Shown here: in pieces, positions 27,335 through 35,886 of the stretch
Position numbering within the stretch: the first letter of the stretch is position 1
How the letters are laid out: the number at the start of each line of letters is the position of its first letter
From: CAVRIA01 sp963721115
Lineage (GTDB): Bacteria; Desulfobacterota; Binatia; HRBIN30; CADEER01
NCBI GenBank assembly: GCA_963721115.1
Contig: CAVRIA010000020.1
Location: 124,001-188,000, forward strand
DNA length: 64,000 bases
Reading direction: 5' to 3'
The notes under the pieces: generated by a model
Database searches by the model: none
What the model was told of the DNA's origin: nothing
What the model saw: only the letters and a program-made list of their open reading frames with translations
Program-made: the position numbers and the translations under genes

Positions 27335-29305
27335 ATGCGTCGCCAGGGCATCGCGGTGGCCATTGCCGCCGCAACCATCGCAACCGCGGCGATCGCTCGC
27401 GGGGGCATCGCCTTCCAGACGCGCGACGACGTGGACATCGGGTCGGCTCCCGCCGACTTCGCGATCCTCGGTTCCGGCGACGTCGTGGTCGCCGGCGACC
27501 GCGGGGTGAGCGTTCTGCGCTCCGCCGGGAAAGGTCTCGTGTACGCCGGACGATTGGAGGCGACGGACTATGCGAAGATGGTCGCGGTGGGAACGCTGGC
27601 ATCGCAGAGATACGTGGCGTATGGCGACCGCAGCACCAGGAGCGTCTCGCTGGCTCGCGCACGGCGAGCGGGACGGTTCGATCCCCCCGTAGAGATCGCG
27701 TTGCCCACGCCTCCCCGTCTCGTCCGCTTCGCGCACATCGGCAAGGATGGAACGGAGGCCCTGTTGGTGGCGCACGACGACGGAATCACGATCGTCACGG
27801 TGGACGCGACGGGACGGTTCGTCACCTCGGCGGTCGAGGCGCCGCGCCTCGCCAGCGATCTGGCGGTCGCGGACCTCGACGGAGACGGAATCGCGGATCT
27901 CGCCGTCGTCAACGAAAGCGAGCTCCACATCCTCACCGGGCGCCCCGACGGAAGCTTCGGCTCCGACGAGCGGCTCGCCAGCGTGCGCGGTCCGCGCCGC
28001 GTCGTCGCCGCCGATCTGGACGGCGACGGGCGACCGGAGCTGCTGGTGATCGGCAGCCCCGGCCTGGTCGTGCACCGCCGCGACCGGGAGGGTCACCTCG
28101 GCGAGGCCAGCCCGGTGCGGTCGTCGCCGCGCCTGTTGGGGTTGGCGACGGGCGACGTCGACGGGGACGGACGGCTCGACGTGGCGGTGATCGACGGCGG
28201 CCACAGCACGATCACGTTCCTCCTCGGCAAGCCCGACGGGTTCGAGGAAGGCGGATCGTATCTGGTCGGTCGCGAGCCAGGCGGTGTGATCCTCGCCGAC
28301 GAGAACGGCGACGGCCGGCTGGATGCGCTCGTCCTCAACCGGCTCGACGCCAGTATCACCGTGCTTCGCAACCGCGACGGCGGTGATTTCGACGGCATCC
28401 GGTGCGTGCTGGGCGGAAGCGAGGATCTGGGCGCCATCGCGCTCGCCGACTTCGACGGCGACTCGCACGTCGACATCGCGGTGACCAGCGAGGAGAGCGG
28501 CCGACTGAGCGTCTTCCTGAGCAGCGGAACGGGACGCTTCACCGCCCGGCAGCCGGTGCCGATCGGGCAGCAGCCGCGCGCCCTCGTGGCTACCGATCTG
28601 GACGGCGACGGCAAGCCCGACCTGGCGACCGCGAACTTCGGTAGCGACGAGGTCGCGGTCATGCAGGGAGACGGGCGGGGCGGCTTCGCGGCGCCGACCT
28701 TGATCTCGGTCGGGCTCGGCCCGTCCGCCATCGTCGCCGGCAAGTTCAGCGGCTCCCGGCTGCCAGATCTGGCGGTGGCGAACCTGCTCTCGGACAGCGT
28801 GTCCGTTCTGTACGGAGACGGGCACGGAAGCTTCCCGACCGTCACCAACTTCCCGGTGGTCTCCCAGCCGAGCTTCCTGCTGGTGGGGGACGTCGATCAG
28901 GACGGACATGCCGACCTCGTCGTCGGCAGCAGCTTCAGCGAGTCGGTCTCGATTCTGCACGGCAACGGACGGGAGCTCGTCGAGCCGGAGACGACGACGT
29001 TGGCAGGGACCGCGAGGCCCTCCGTGGCCGAGGATCTCGACGGCGACGGATCGATCGACCTGGTGGCGATCGACGAGTCCGGCGACGAGGTCAAGATCCT
29101 GCCCGGGATCGGCGCCGGACAGTTCGGCGCGCCGATCAGCTTCCGCGTCGGCAGGGGCGCGCGCGCCGTTGCCGCCGCCGACTTCAACGGCGACGGACGC
29201 ATCGACCTCGCCATCGTGCACGCGGCGACGCGGACCATCGCCATCGTTCTCAACCAGAGCGAGCGTGCGCCGGACCGCCCGCGCCGAGGCCGCACGGCGA
29301 CTTGA
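27335..29305 (+). CDS. Exported FG-GAP/VCBS repeat protein (integrin-like beta-propeller)
   Basis: A 656-residue secreted protein: a signal-like start (MRRQGIAVAIAAATIATAAI), then a beta-propeller with at least nine calcium-type loops of the form D-x-D/N-x-D-G. Examples are DLDGDGIADLAVV, DVDGDGRLDVAV and DFNGDGRIDLAI. Such proteins sit on the cell surface and bind ligands or calcium; no catalytic domain is present. It ends in a basic tail. The ATG at 27335 is the only good start. Confidence 0.88.
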   Translation: MRRQGIAVAIAAATIATAAIARGGIAFQTRDDVDIGSAPADFAILGSGDVVVAGDRGVSVLRSAGKGLVYAGRLEATDYAKMVAVGTLASQRYVAYGDRSTRSVSLARARRAGRFDPPVEIALPTPPRLVRFAHIGKDGTEALLVAHDDGITIVTVDATGRFVTSAVEAPRLASDLAVADLDGDGIADLAVVNESELHILTGRPDGSFGSDERLASVRGPRRVVAADLDGDGRPELLVIGSPGLVVHRRDREGHLGEASPVRSSPRLLGLATGDVDGDGRLDVAVIDGGHSTITFLLGKPDGFEEGGSYLVGREPGGVILADENGDGRLDALVLNRLDASITVLRNRDGGDFDGIRCVLGGSEDLGAIALADFDGDSHVDIAVTSEESGRLSVFLSSGTGRFTARQPVPIGQQPRALVATDLDGDGKPDLATANFGSDEVAVMQGDGRGGFAAPTLISVGLGPSAIVAGKFSGSRLPDLAVANLLSDSVSVLYGDGHGSFPTVTNFPVVSQPSFLLVGDVDQDGHADLVVGSSFSESVSILHGNGRELVEPETTTLAGTARPSVAEDLDGDGSIDLVAIDESGDEVKILPGIGAGQFGAPISFRVGRGARAVAAADFNGDGRIDLAIVHAATRTIAIVLNQSERAPDRPRRGRTAT

Positions 29306-29336
29306 CAGTCCGCAAACCCCCTCACTACCTTGCGGC

Positions 29337-29795
29337 ATGGCCATCGAAGAGGCGCAGGAGTACTCGGTCCAGATTGCGGCGGCGCCCGCCGCCTGCTTCG
29401 AGACGATCCTCGACTTCGACGCCTATTCGAAGTGGTCCTCGGCGATCGAGCGAGTCGCCGTGCTCGAGCGCGACCCGAAGGGCGTCGGGCGCGTCGTGGA
29501 GTTCCATATCAACATGCGTTTCAAGAGCGTCCGCTACGTCCTCGAGTACTCCTACAAGAAGCCGCACGAGCTCACCTGGACGTCGGTCGACGGCGACATC
29601 GAGTCGATCGAGGGCGCCTATCACTTCAGCAAGCTCAGCCCCAAGATCACGCAGGCCGCGTGCCGCCAGGTGGTTCGAATCGGCTTCTGGATCCCCGGTC
29701 CGTTGCGCCGACTGGCGGAGCGCAGCGCCCTGCAGCAGTCGGTCGACGAGTTCAAGGTGGAAGTCGAGAGCAGGACGAAGGGGTTACGTCGTTAA
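29337..29795 (+). CDS. SRPBCC (polyketide cyclase/START-like) protein
   Basis: A 152-residue protein with the fold that binds hydrophobic ligands: YSVQIAAAPAACFETILDFD then AYSKWSSAIERVAVLERD opens the fold, and VRYVLEYSYKKPHELTWTSV forms its middle strands. Ligand unknown. The last residues GLRR and the stop codon are encoded by the first unit of a GGGGTTACGTCGTTAA word repeat, so the end of the gene lies in the repeat. Confidence 0.82.
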   Translation: MAIEEAQEYSVQIAAAPAACFETILDFDAYSKWSSAIERVAVLERDPKGVGRVVEFHINMRFKSVRYVLEYSYKKPHELTWTSVDGDIESIEGAYHFSKLSPKITQAACRQVVRIGFWIPGPLRRLAERSALQQSVDEFKVEVESRTKGLRR

Positions 29796-29920
29796 GGGGT
29801 TACGCTGTTAAGGGGTTACGCTGTTAAGGCGGTTACGCTGTTAAGGTGGCTTACGCTGGCTTAAGCGGCCCTAACTCCTCAACCACCCTAACCCCCTAAC
29901 CCCCTAACCCCCTGACACCC
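29780..29920. repeat. GGGGTTACGCTGTTAA word-repeat hairpin
   Basis: Four units like GGGGTTACGCTGTTAA make the left arm. After a short centre, CCCTAACCCCCTAACCCCCT units make the right arm. It lies between the convergent SRPBCC and DUF3106 genes and could end transcription from both sides. Confidence 0.8.
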
Positions 29921-29924
29921 TGCC

Positions 29925-30275
29925 TCACTTCCCCTTCTTCCAGTTCCGGTACTTGCGCTCGAACTCCGAGCGTTCTTGCTGGGGCATCTGCTGATAGCGC
30001 TGGTAGTTCTGGCGGATGCGATCGCGTTCTTGCTGCGGCATCTGCTGGTAGCGTTGGTATTCCTTCTCGACCTCCCTGCGCTTCTCCCTCGGCTGCTCCC
30101 GGTGACGATCGTAGTTGCGCAGGGCTTCGTAACGCTCCCCGGGGCTGTACTGCTGCCAGGCCTGGGCCAACCAAAGAGGAGCCGCGCGGTCGCCCGGCCG
30201 CGCGGCGGCGCGGCGCGGCCACCCCGCCAGCGCGGTCGCGATCACAAACAGCAGGACGGGAATCGTGCGCCGCAT
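29925..30275 (-). CDS. DUF3106 exported protein
   Basis: A 116-residue exported protein with a signal peptide (MRRTIPVLLFVIATALAG) and tandem motifs of the DUF3106 type: YQRYQQMPQQERDRIRQNYQ and the same again (QRYQQMPQQER). Its function is unknown, but the domain is common after ECF sigma and anti-sigma genes in proteobacteria. It is the third gene of that operon here, three bases after the anti-sigma gene. Confidence 0.82.
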   Translation of the reverse strand: MRRTIPVLLFVIATALAGWPRRAAARPGDRAAPLWLAQAWQQYSPGERYEALRNYDRHREQPREKRREVEKEYQRYQQMPQQERDRIRQNYQRYQQMPQQERSEFERKYRNWKKGK

Positions 30276-30277
30276 GT

Positions 30278-30787
30278 TCACCCGCGGGACGGCTGGGCGG
30301 ACGAGGACGGGGGGGCCACCTTCTCCACCGTGTCGAAGTGCTCCAGTGCGTCCAAGTGTTCGAAAAGGGAGTAGTCCAAGAACAGCTCCGGCTTCTCCAC
30401 CACTGCCTTCGGCGGCTGCTCCAGCCCGAAGGCGATGAGAGCCGGGCGGGAGAAGCGAGCGGCGGCGAGGACCAGCAGAACCCCTGCCAGGGCGGCTCCG
30501 ACCAGCCCCAGACGGGCGCGGCGCGGCTCCGGCTCTGCCTTCTCGGCGATCTGGCGGCGCATGGCCGCGAACATCCGGTCGACCGAGACGACCTCGCCTG
30601 CCGCCGCCGCGGCGAGCCACCGTCTCTGCTCGGCGACGCTGTTCTGCGACGCGGCGCGCTCGGCGGCGCACCTGTCGCAGCGGCCGAGGTGGGCACGCAC
30701 CCGTTCGGCCCGCCCGGCGGGTAGCTCGCCATCGATCAGCGCCGTCAGCTGACGGCGCGTCCACCAACAGGAAAGGCTCTCAGTCAT
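30278..30787 (-). CDS. Anti-sigma factor with zinc-finger-like N-terminus and one membrane helix
   Basis: A 169-residue protein. The N-terminus LTALIDGELPAGRAERVRAH plus LGRCDRCAAE matches the zf-HC2/anti-sigma zinc-finger type (H-x3-C-x2-C). A transmembrane helix follows near residue 100 (LVGAALAGVLLVLAAARF). It should hold the sigma factor inactive at the inner membrane. The gene overlaps the sigma gene by eight bases. Confidence 0.85.
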   Translation of the reverse strand: MTESLSCWWTRRQLTALIDGELPAGRAERVRAHLGRCDRCAAERAASQNSVAEQRRWLAAAAAGEVVSVDRMFAAMRRQIAEKAEPEPRRARLGLVGAALAGVLLVLAAARFSRPALIAFGLEQPPKAVVEKPELFLDYSLFEHLDALEHFDTVEKVAPPSSSAQPSRG

Positions 30788-31364
30788 ACGCGGCCATGCG
30801 ATCGCGCAACGTCACCGTCGCGCGGTGGATCAGACTCTTCACGGCGGATACCGAGCATCCCAAGGTGTGCGCCACCTCCTCGTACGAAAAGCCCTCGACC
30901 CGCGCCAGCCAGAGCGCTGCGCGCTGCTGCGCCGGCAGCCCCGAAAGGGCGCGGCGGATTGTATCCATCCTCTCCCGCGCCAACAAGTCGTCTTCGCCGC
31001 TGCGCCCGTCCGGATCGGCCAGGTCGCCGGGGTCGGGAGGGGGATCGTCCGCGCCGCTGCCGCGGGGCGCGACGTTGAGGCGGTGCTCGGCGCGGCGGGC
31101 CTCGCTGACGCAGAGGTTGGTGACGATTCGGTACAGCCAGGTCGCGAAGCGGGCGCGCGGCTCGTAGCGCCGGCGGGTGCGGTAGACCCGCACGAACGCC
31201 TCCTGCGCCAACTCCTCGGCGCGGGCGTTGGATCCGACCATGGAGCGGGCGAACCCGGCAACCTGCTGAACGTATTTGCGAAACAACGCCTCGAATGCCG
31301 CAACATCATCATCCCGCTGGACGGCCAGCATGAGCTGCACGTCCGGATCCTGGTCTGGATTCAC
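30780..31364 (-). CDS. ECF (sigma-70 family, group 4) sigma factor
   Basis: A 194-residue RpoE-type sigma factor. Region 2 is AFEALFRKYVQQVAGFARSM ... EELAQEAFVRVYRTRRRYEP. A linker with many Asp/Pro follows, then region 4 (LPAQQRAALWLARVEGFSYE then EVAHTLGCSVSAVKSLIHRA). It starts with GTG at 31364. The operon sigma, anti-sigma, DUF3106 predicts envelope-stress or metal control; the trigger is unknown. Confidence 0.92.
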   Translation of the reverse strand: MNPDQDPDVQLMLAVQRDDDVAAFEALFRKYVQQVAGFARSMVGSNARAEELAQEAFVRVYRTRRRYEPRARFATWLYRIVTNLCVSEARRAEHRLNVAPRGSGADDPPPDPGDLADPDGRSGEDDLLARERMDTIRRALSGLPAQQRAALWLARVEGFSYEEVAHTLGCSVSAVKSLIHRATVTLRDRMAAYD

Positions 31365-31473
31365 CCTGCGTCTACTGCCTCAGGAACGCTCCAACCGGAC
31401 GGAAGTTGCGCTTCAGGGTGGACATTGCCGGCACGACGCAGCGCGCCGATCCGCTGCGGCGGCGGAGCAGGGG

Positions 31474-32169
31474 CTAGCCGCGCGCGGCGCGAGACGAGGA
31501 GCGCTTCCGCACCGCCGGCCGCGTCCTGGCTGCGGCGCGCTTGCCCGCCACCTTCTTCTTTGCCGCGCTCTTCTGCTTGGCCGCGCTCTTCTGCTTGGCG
31601 GCGACCTTCTTGACGGGCTTCTTGGTCGACTTCTTCGTCGACTTCTTGGCGGCGGCCCTCTTGGGCACCTTCTTGGCGGCGGCCCTCTTGGGCACCTTCT
31701 TGGCGGCGGCCCTCTTGGGCGCCTTCTTGGCGGCGGCCCTCTTGGGCGCCTTCTTCGCGGCCGCCACCCTAGCGGTCGATTTCTTCGCTACCGGCTTCTT
31801 CGCCTGCGCCGCTACCTTCTTTGTGGGTACCGGTTTCGCGGCCTTGGCCGACGCGGCAGGCCGCGCGGGCGGTGGCGGCTCCTTGCTCTCCGCCTTGTTC
31901 GCGGCCGGCTTCTTCTGCACCGGCAGCTCGGCGCTCGGCACCCGGCGCAGCATCTGGTATTTGATCTTGCTCGCCAGCTGTCCGTAGAGCATGTTCAGGC
32001 GGTCGGAGTCGTAGCGGTGGAGGGCCTCTTCGAGACGCCGCTGGTGATCCTCCAGGTAGGTGACGAGGTACTCCCGCGCGCGCACGATGACTCGCTCCGG
32101 CACCTTTCGCTGTGCCTCGACGATACGCACGATCTCGTGCAGGATGCCGCTATCGACTGGCTGTGTCAC
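31474..32169 (-). CDS. Lys/Ala-rich histone H1-like protein with 9-residue repeats
   Basis: A 231-residue protein. The first 75 residues form a helical domain (IVRIVEAQRKVPERVIVRAR ... LASKIKYQMLRR). The rest is low-complexity Ala-Lys-Pro sequence like eukaryotic H1 tails and the bacterial AlgP/PhaF tails, expected to bind DNA. Four units of AAAKKxPKR are coded by a 27-bp tandem repeat at 31661-31768. The GTG at 32169 follows TTAGGTG. The N-terminal domain is not recognised; it may mediate binding to another structure. Confidence 0.78.
   Translation of the reverse strand: MTQPVDSGILHEIVRIVEAQRKVPERVIVRAREYLVTYLEDHQRRLEEALHRYDSDRLNMLYGQLASKIKYQMLRRVPSAELPVQKKPAANKAESKEPPPPARPAASAKAAKPVPTKKVAAQAKKPVAKKSTARVAAAKKAPKRAAAKKAPKRAAAKKVPKRAAAKKVPKRAAAKKSTKKSTKKPVKKVAAKQKSAAKQKSAAKKKVAGKRAAARTRPAVRKRSSSRAARG
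31661..31768. repeat. Four tandem 27-bp units inside the H1-like gene
   Basis: The unit TTGGGCACCTTCTTGGCGGC plus GGCCCTC repeats four times. The first two units match each other exactly and the later ones carry ACC to GCC changes. Copy number could vary between strains. Confidence 0.85.
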
Positions 32170-32190
32170 CTAACTGCTCCGTCGTACGCT

Positions 32191-32463
32191 TCATGCGAGC
32201 ACGGGTAGTAGCACGGAATCAACTCCCGGCAAAGAAGATCCCCCTTCGGCCCCTACGGGACCCGTCGTAGCGGCGCTCACCACCGGCGTCGCGGTGGGAA
32301 CCGCAGTCGTGGGCGTAAACGTGGGCGTCCTGTCCTCGGCCGGCGGCAGGATGACGCCGATACTCGCGTCGCTCCCGCAGCCCGTCCCTACGATGCAACA
32401 AGCGAGCGCCAAGACAGCCATCAGTGCTCGTAGTCGCCCCCCGCCAAGTTGCCAAAACAGCAT
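32191..32463 (-). CDS. Small lipoprotein with Thr-Pro linker
   Basis: A 90-residue lipoprotein. The signal peptide ends in VGTGC (LRALMAVLALACCIVGTGCG), followed by a short TPTFTPTTAVPTATP linker like that of the dockerin-like protein at 61.2 kb, and nothing else of note. Such short lipoproteins may be surface or cell-wall spacers. It lies 22 bases upstream of the H1-like gene in the same direction. Confidence 0.6.
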   Translation of the reverse strand: MLFWQLGGGRLRALMAVLALACCIVGTGCGSDASIGVILPPAEDRTPTFTPTTAVPTATPVVSAATTGPVGAEGGSSLPGVDSVLLPVLA

Positions 32464-32585
32464 TTTATCGCTCGCACCGTTCCTTTCTCTACGTTTCGTC
32501 GATGCCGCCCGCATCCGTTACATCGCCGGAGCCCCCGCTGTCAAAGGCGATCGTCCGCACCACGTATTTTTCGGCGGACCGCTCG

Positions 32586-33245
32586 CTAGGCCGCAGCGCC
32601 GATCCCGAGGCGCACGATCGTCCCCGTCGGGACCGGGCTCTCGAGGACGAGACCGCGCACCAGCCGCGCCAGCTCGACAACCCAGGTCCGCCCCGGCGGA
32701 GCCGCCGTGCCCGTAACCAGGGCGTTGACCCGTACGGCCGCGGGCAGGGTTTTGGCAAGGCCCTGCGCCATGGTAACCAGGCCCGATTCGGTCACCCGAC
32801 CCAGCGCCGCCGGTTGATCGAGGGCGGCAGACGAGACGGCGACGATCACCAGACAGCCCTGCCCCACCGCCGCCATGCGCAACCCGATCCCGCGAGCGAG
32901 AAAGAACGGCACCTTCAACGCCCGGTCCAGCTCCCCTCTCCAGGCGTCCAGATCCGTACCGAGTACCGATCCGCAACGGGGAGGCTGCGGAGCGAGCACG
33001 GCGGCGTCGAGTCCGCCCGCCGCCCGCCAGAGCCGGTCGACGAGCGCCTCGCCCTCACCGCCCTCCGACGACTCGATCCCGACCGCGACGATCCGCCCGC
33101 TCGCCTCGTCGCCCGCTCGGCCGGACGCCCCCGCATCGACCGGCACGAAGACCCGCGCGCCGCCCGCCGCCAGATGCCACGCGATCTCGCCGGCAATGCC
33201 ACCCGCCGTGCCGCCGCAGAGCACCGCCGTTCGCACCTCCGCCAT
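32586..33245 (-). CDS. SDR-fold protein lacking the catalytic Tyr/Lys pair
   Basis: A 219-residue Rossmann-fold protein of the SDR type. The cofactor loop reads CGGTAGGIAGEIA instead of TGGxxGIG. The usual YxxxK is replaced by VTESGLVTM, so both the Tyr and the Lys are missing, while IVAVSSAA keeps a Ser. A binding or structural role, or advanced decay, is more likely than catalysis. The ATG at 33245 begins MAEVRTAVL. Confidence 0.6.
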   Translation of the reverse strand: MAEVRTAVLCGGTAGGIAGEIAWHLAAGGARVFVPVDAGASGRAGDEASGRIVAVGIESSEGGEGEALVDRLWRAAGGLDAAVLAPQPPRCGSVLGTDLDAWRGELDRALKVPFFLARGIGLRMAAVGQGCLVIVAVSSAALDQPAALGRVTESGLVTMAQGLAKTLPAAVRVNALVTGTAAPPGRTWVVELARLVRGLVLESPVPTGTIVRLGIGAAA

Positions 33246-33305
33246 ACCCCGACGATAGTGGATTCCGCGCGCGGCGAACAGGACGCGCCCTTGCGCCAAT
33301 GCCCG

Positions 33306-33566
33306 TCAAGCGGAGCTCGAGCAACCTCGAAGAGGACAAAATCCGTCAGCCCAGGGCACCGCCTCGCCGCAGCACTCGAGCCCGAGGACCTCCGACGCGC
33401 CGGGCGGCGGCGGGTAGAAGCCCTGCCGCTGCACCAGATCCGCCCGGTTCACCGCCGTGGCCCGGACCCGAATGCGCAGGTCGTTCGGTCCGAGCTCCGG
33501 GCTCGGCGCCTCGCCGACGCGCAGCACGTTCTCGTCCCCCGGGTGATCGAAGATGATCGCCTTCAT
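33306..33566 (-). pseudogene. 5' fragment of a quinone oxidoreductase-type (MDR) gene
   Basis: MKAIIFDHPGDENVLRVGEA ... VNRADLVQRQGFYPPPPGAS and EVLGLECCGE is the N-terminus of a PIG3-type NAD(P)H quinone oxidoreductase. The family has about 325 residues; here the resemblance stops near residue 71 and the frame ends at 86. The Rossmann domain is missing. GAGAAGAGATG-like sequence still precedes the ATG at 33566. I take it as a truncated pseudogene. Confidence 0.75.
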
Positions 33567-33675
33567 CTCTTCTCCTCGCTCCTCATGCCTTTTCGTCTCG
33601 ACGTCCGATCGCCTCCGACTCAACGTATGGCAGCTCCTCGTCGCGCCCGCTATTGTCCGGGCCGGGGCGCAACCG

Positions 33676-35843
33676 GTGCATCCGACGGAGAAGAGCAGAC
33701 CGCATCTGGTGATCGTCGGCGGCGGACATTCCCACGTCTTCGTCCTCCGCTCGCTCGCCATGCGGCCCGAGCCCGATCTCGACGTCAGCGTCGTTTCCCC
33801 GCACTCGTACGCGACGTACTCCGGCATGGTGCCGGGCTTCCTGTCGGGACAGTATGCTCTCCCGCAGGCGCAGATCGACGTGCGCGCCCTCGCCGCGCGC
33901 GCGCGCGCCGCGTTCTACGCCGACACGGTCGTGCGCATCGATCCGATCCGGCGCCGGCTCGAGCTGCGCGAGCGACCGCCGCTGTCGTACGATCTGCTGT
34001 CGCTCGACATCGGGTCGCGCCCTGCCGCCGGCGAGCGAGTCGCCCCCGGTTCACCCGCCGTCATGGTCAAGCCGATCGAGCTGGCTGCGGAGGGAATCCA
34101 GTCGGCGCTGCGGGCAGCGCCGCCGGCCGAGGGCCGGCGCGTGGTGGTCGCCGGCGCGGGGGCGGGCGGCACGGAGATCGCCTTCGCGCTGGCGGCGCGG
34201 CTGCGCGCCGAGGGCAAGGGGTCGGTGACCATCTGCGACGCCGCGCCACGGCCCCTCGCCTCGCGCGCCGCCCGCCTGTCGCACCTCGTGGGCCGCCTGT
34301 TCGAGAGCCACGACATCGCCTTCATCGGCGGAGCCTCCGTCGATCGAGTCGAGGCGGGCGGCGTTCTGCTGACCGACGGGCGCCAACTGCCCGCCGATCT
34401 CGTCGTCTGGGCCACCGGCGCCGCTGGACCGGCGCTCTTCGCCGCCTCCGGCCTTCCCGTCGACGAGCGAGGCTTCCTGCGAGTCGGCAACGATCTGCGC
34501 TGCGCCTCCCATCCGGAGATCTTCGCGGCCGGGGACTGCGCGACGCTCGCCTCCTATCCCGAGCTCCCCAAGGCCGGTGTCTACGCAGTGCGCCAGGGCC
34601 CGGTGCTCGCCAGCAATCTCCGAGCGGCGGCGCGCGGCCTGCACCGCCTGCAGGTGTACGTGCCGCAGCGGCGCTTCCTGGCACTGCTGAACACCGGCGA
34701 CGGCAAGGCGATTCTCAGCTGGGGCGCCCTCGCCTGGCACGGCCGACTGGCCTGGCGGCTCAAGGACCGCATCGATCGCGCCTTCATCCGCAAGTACGCC
34801 CGGCCGCCCCTGCAGGACGCGGGATCGATGGGCGGCGAGATGATTCCCTGCGGCGGCTGCGCCGCCAAGGTCGGCGCCGACGTCCTCGACAGCGTGCTGC
34901 GCCGCATCGATGTGCCGCGCGCCGAAGGGGTGCTCGTCGGTCTGCAGGAGCCCGACGACGCCGCCGTCTTCGCCCAGCCCGCGGGAACGCTCGCCGTCGC
35001 CACCGTCGACGCCTTCCCGCCCTTCGCCGACGACCTGTACCTGGTCGGGCGAGTGGCGGCGGTCAACGCCGCGAGCGACCTCTACGCCATGGGGGCCGAG
35101 GGCAGCGCCGCCATCGCCCTGGTCTGCCTGCCGCGCCGCGACGCCCGGCGCGCCGAAGAGCACCTGGAGCTGCTTCTGCGCGGCGCCCTCGCCGCCCTGC
35201 GCGAGATGGGGATTCCGCTCGCCGGCGGCCATACCATCGCCGGCGAGCAGGCCATCGTCGGCTTCGCCATGCACGGCCGGGTGCGGGCGGAGGAGATCCT
35301 GCGCAAATCGGGGGCGCGCCCCGGCGACCGGCTCGTCCTCACCAAGCCGCTGGGTACGGGAGTCGTCCTCGCCGCCGCCCGCGCCGGCTTCGCGCCGCGC
35401 CGAGTGGGTGGAGGCCGCCTACGCCTCCATGCAGCGCGCCAATCGGGCCGGCGATGCGCCTGCTGCGCCGCCACGGTGCGCGCGCCTGCACGGACGTCAG
35501 CGGCTTCGGCCTCGCCGGACACCTCGGCGAGATGCTGCGCGCCGGCGGCGTCGGCGCCCGGCTCGCCGGCGTCGGCGCTGCCGGCGCTTCCCGGCGCGAA
35601 CGAGCTTCTGCAGGCCGGATGGCGCAGCTCGTTCCACGCCGCCAACGAGCGCGCCTCACCGACCGGCGACGGCGCCGCTGCCGTCGCGCTGCTGTTCGAC
35701 CCGCAGACCTCGGGAGGCCTGCTCGCCGCCGTGCCGCCGGAGTCCGCCGAGGCGTTCCTGGCCGCGGCGAACGAGAGTGGCGAGAGAGCGGCGTTGATCG
35801 GAGAGATCACCGACGGGCGCGCCGGTCTGGGAAATCGGGCTGA
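33676..35843 (+). CDS. selD: FAD-dependent oxidoreductase fused to selenide water dikinase, with frameshifts
   Basis: The N-terminal ~370 residues are an NDH-2-like FAD protein (HLVIVGGGHSHVFVLRSLA, second GxGxxG VVVAGAGAGGTEIAFALAA, EIFAAGDCATL). A SelD domain follows: MIPCGGCAAKVGADVLDSVL with the catalytic Cys, EPDDAAVF and a GHTIAG segment. SelD makes selenophosphate for selenocysteine or selenouridine; the fused form is known. The reading frame moves three times between about 35390 and 35580 (AEWVEAAYASMQRAN, then MRLLRRHGARACTDVSGFGL, then LPALPGANELLQ), each by one extra base, and ends back in the first frame. The start is GTG 33676; the exact end is uncertain because the first frame has no stop before the next gene. 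Confidence 0.82.
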
Positions 35844-35886
35844 AGGAGCATCTGACCCTTTCACCGCCAGGCACGAATCCCTCAGC

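Noticed and set aside
32424..35843. Open frame of about 1139 codons on the plus strand
   Set aside because: It runs antisense to the SDR-like and MDR genes and out of frame through the FAD-SelD gene. Its composition is Arg/Ala/Pro-rich, as expected for a shadow frame in GC-rich DNA. Only about 40 codons near 35460-35575 are real SelD sequence, which revealed the frameshifts.
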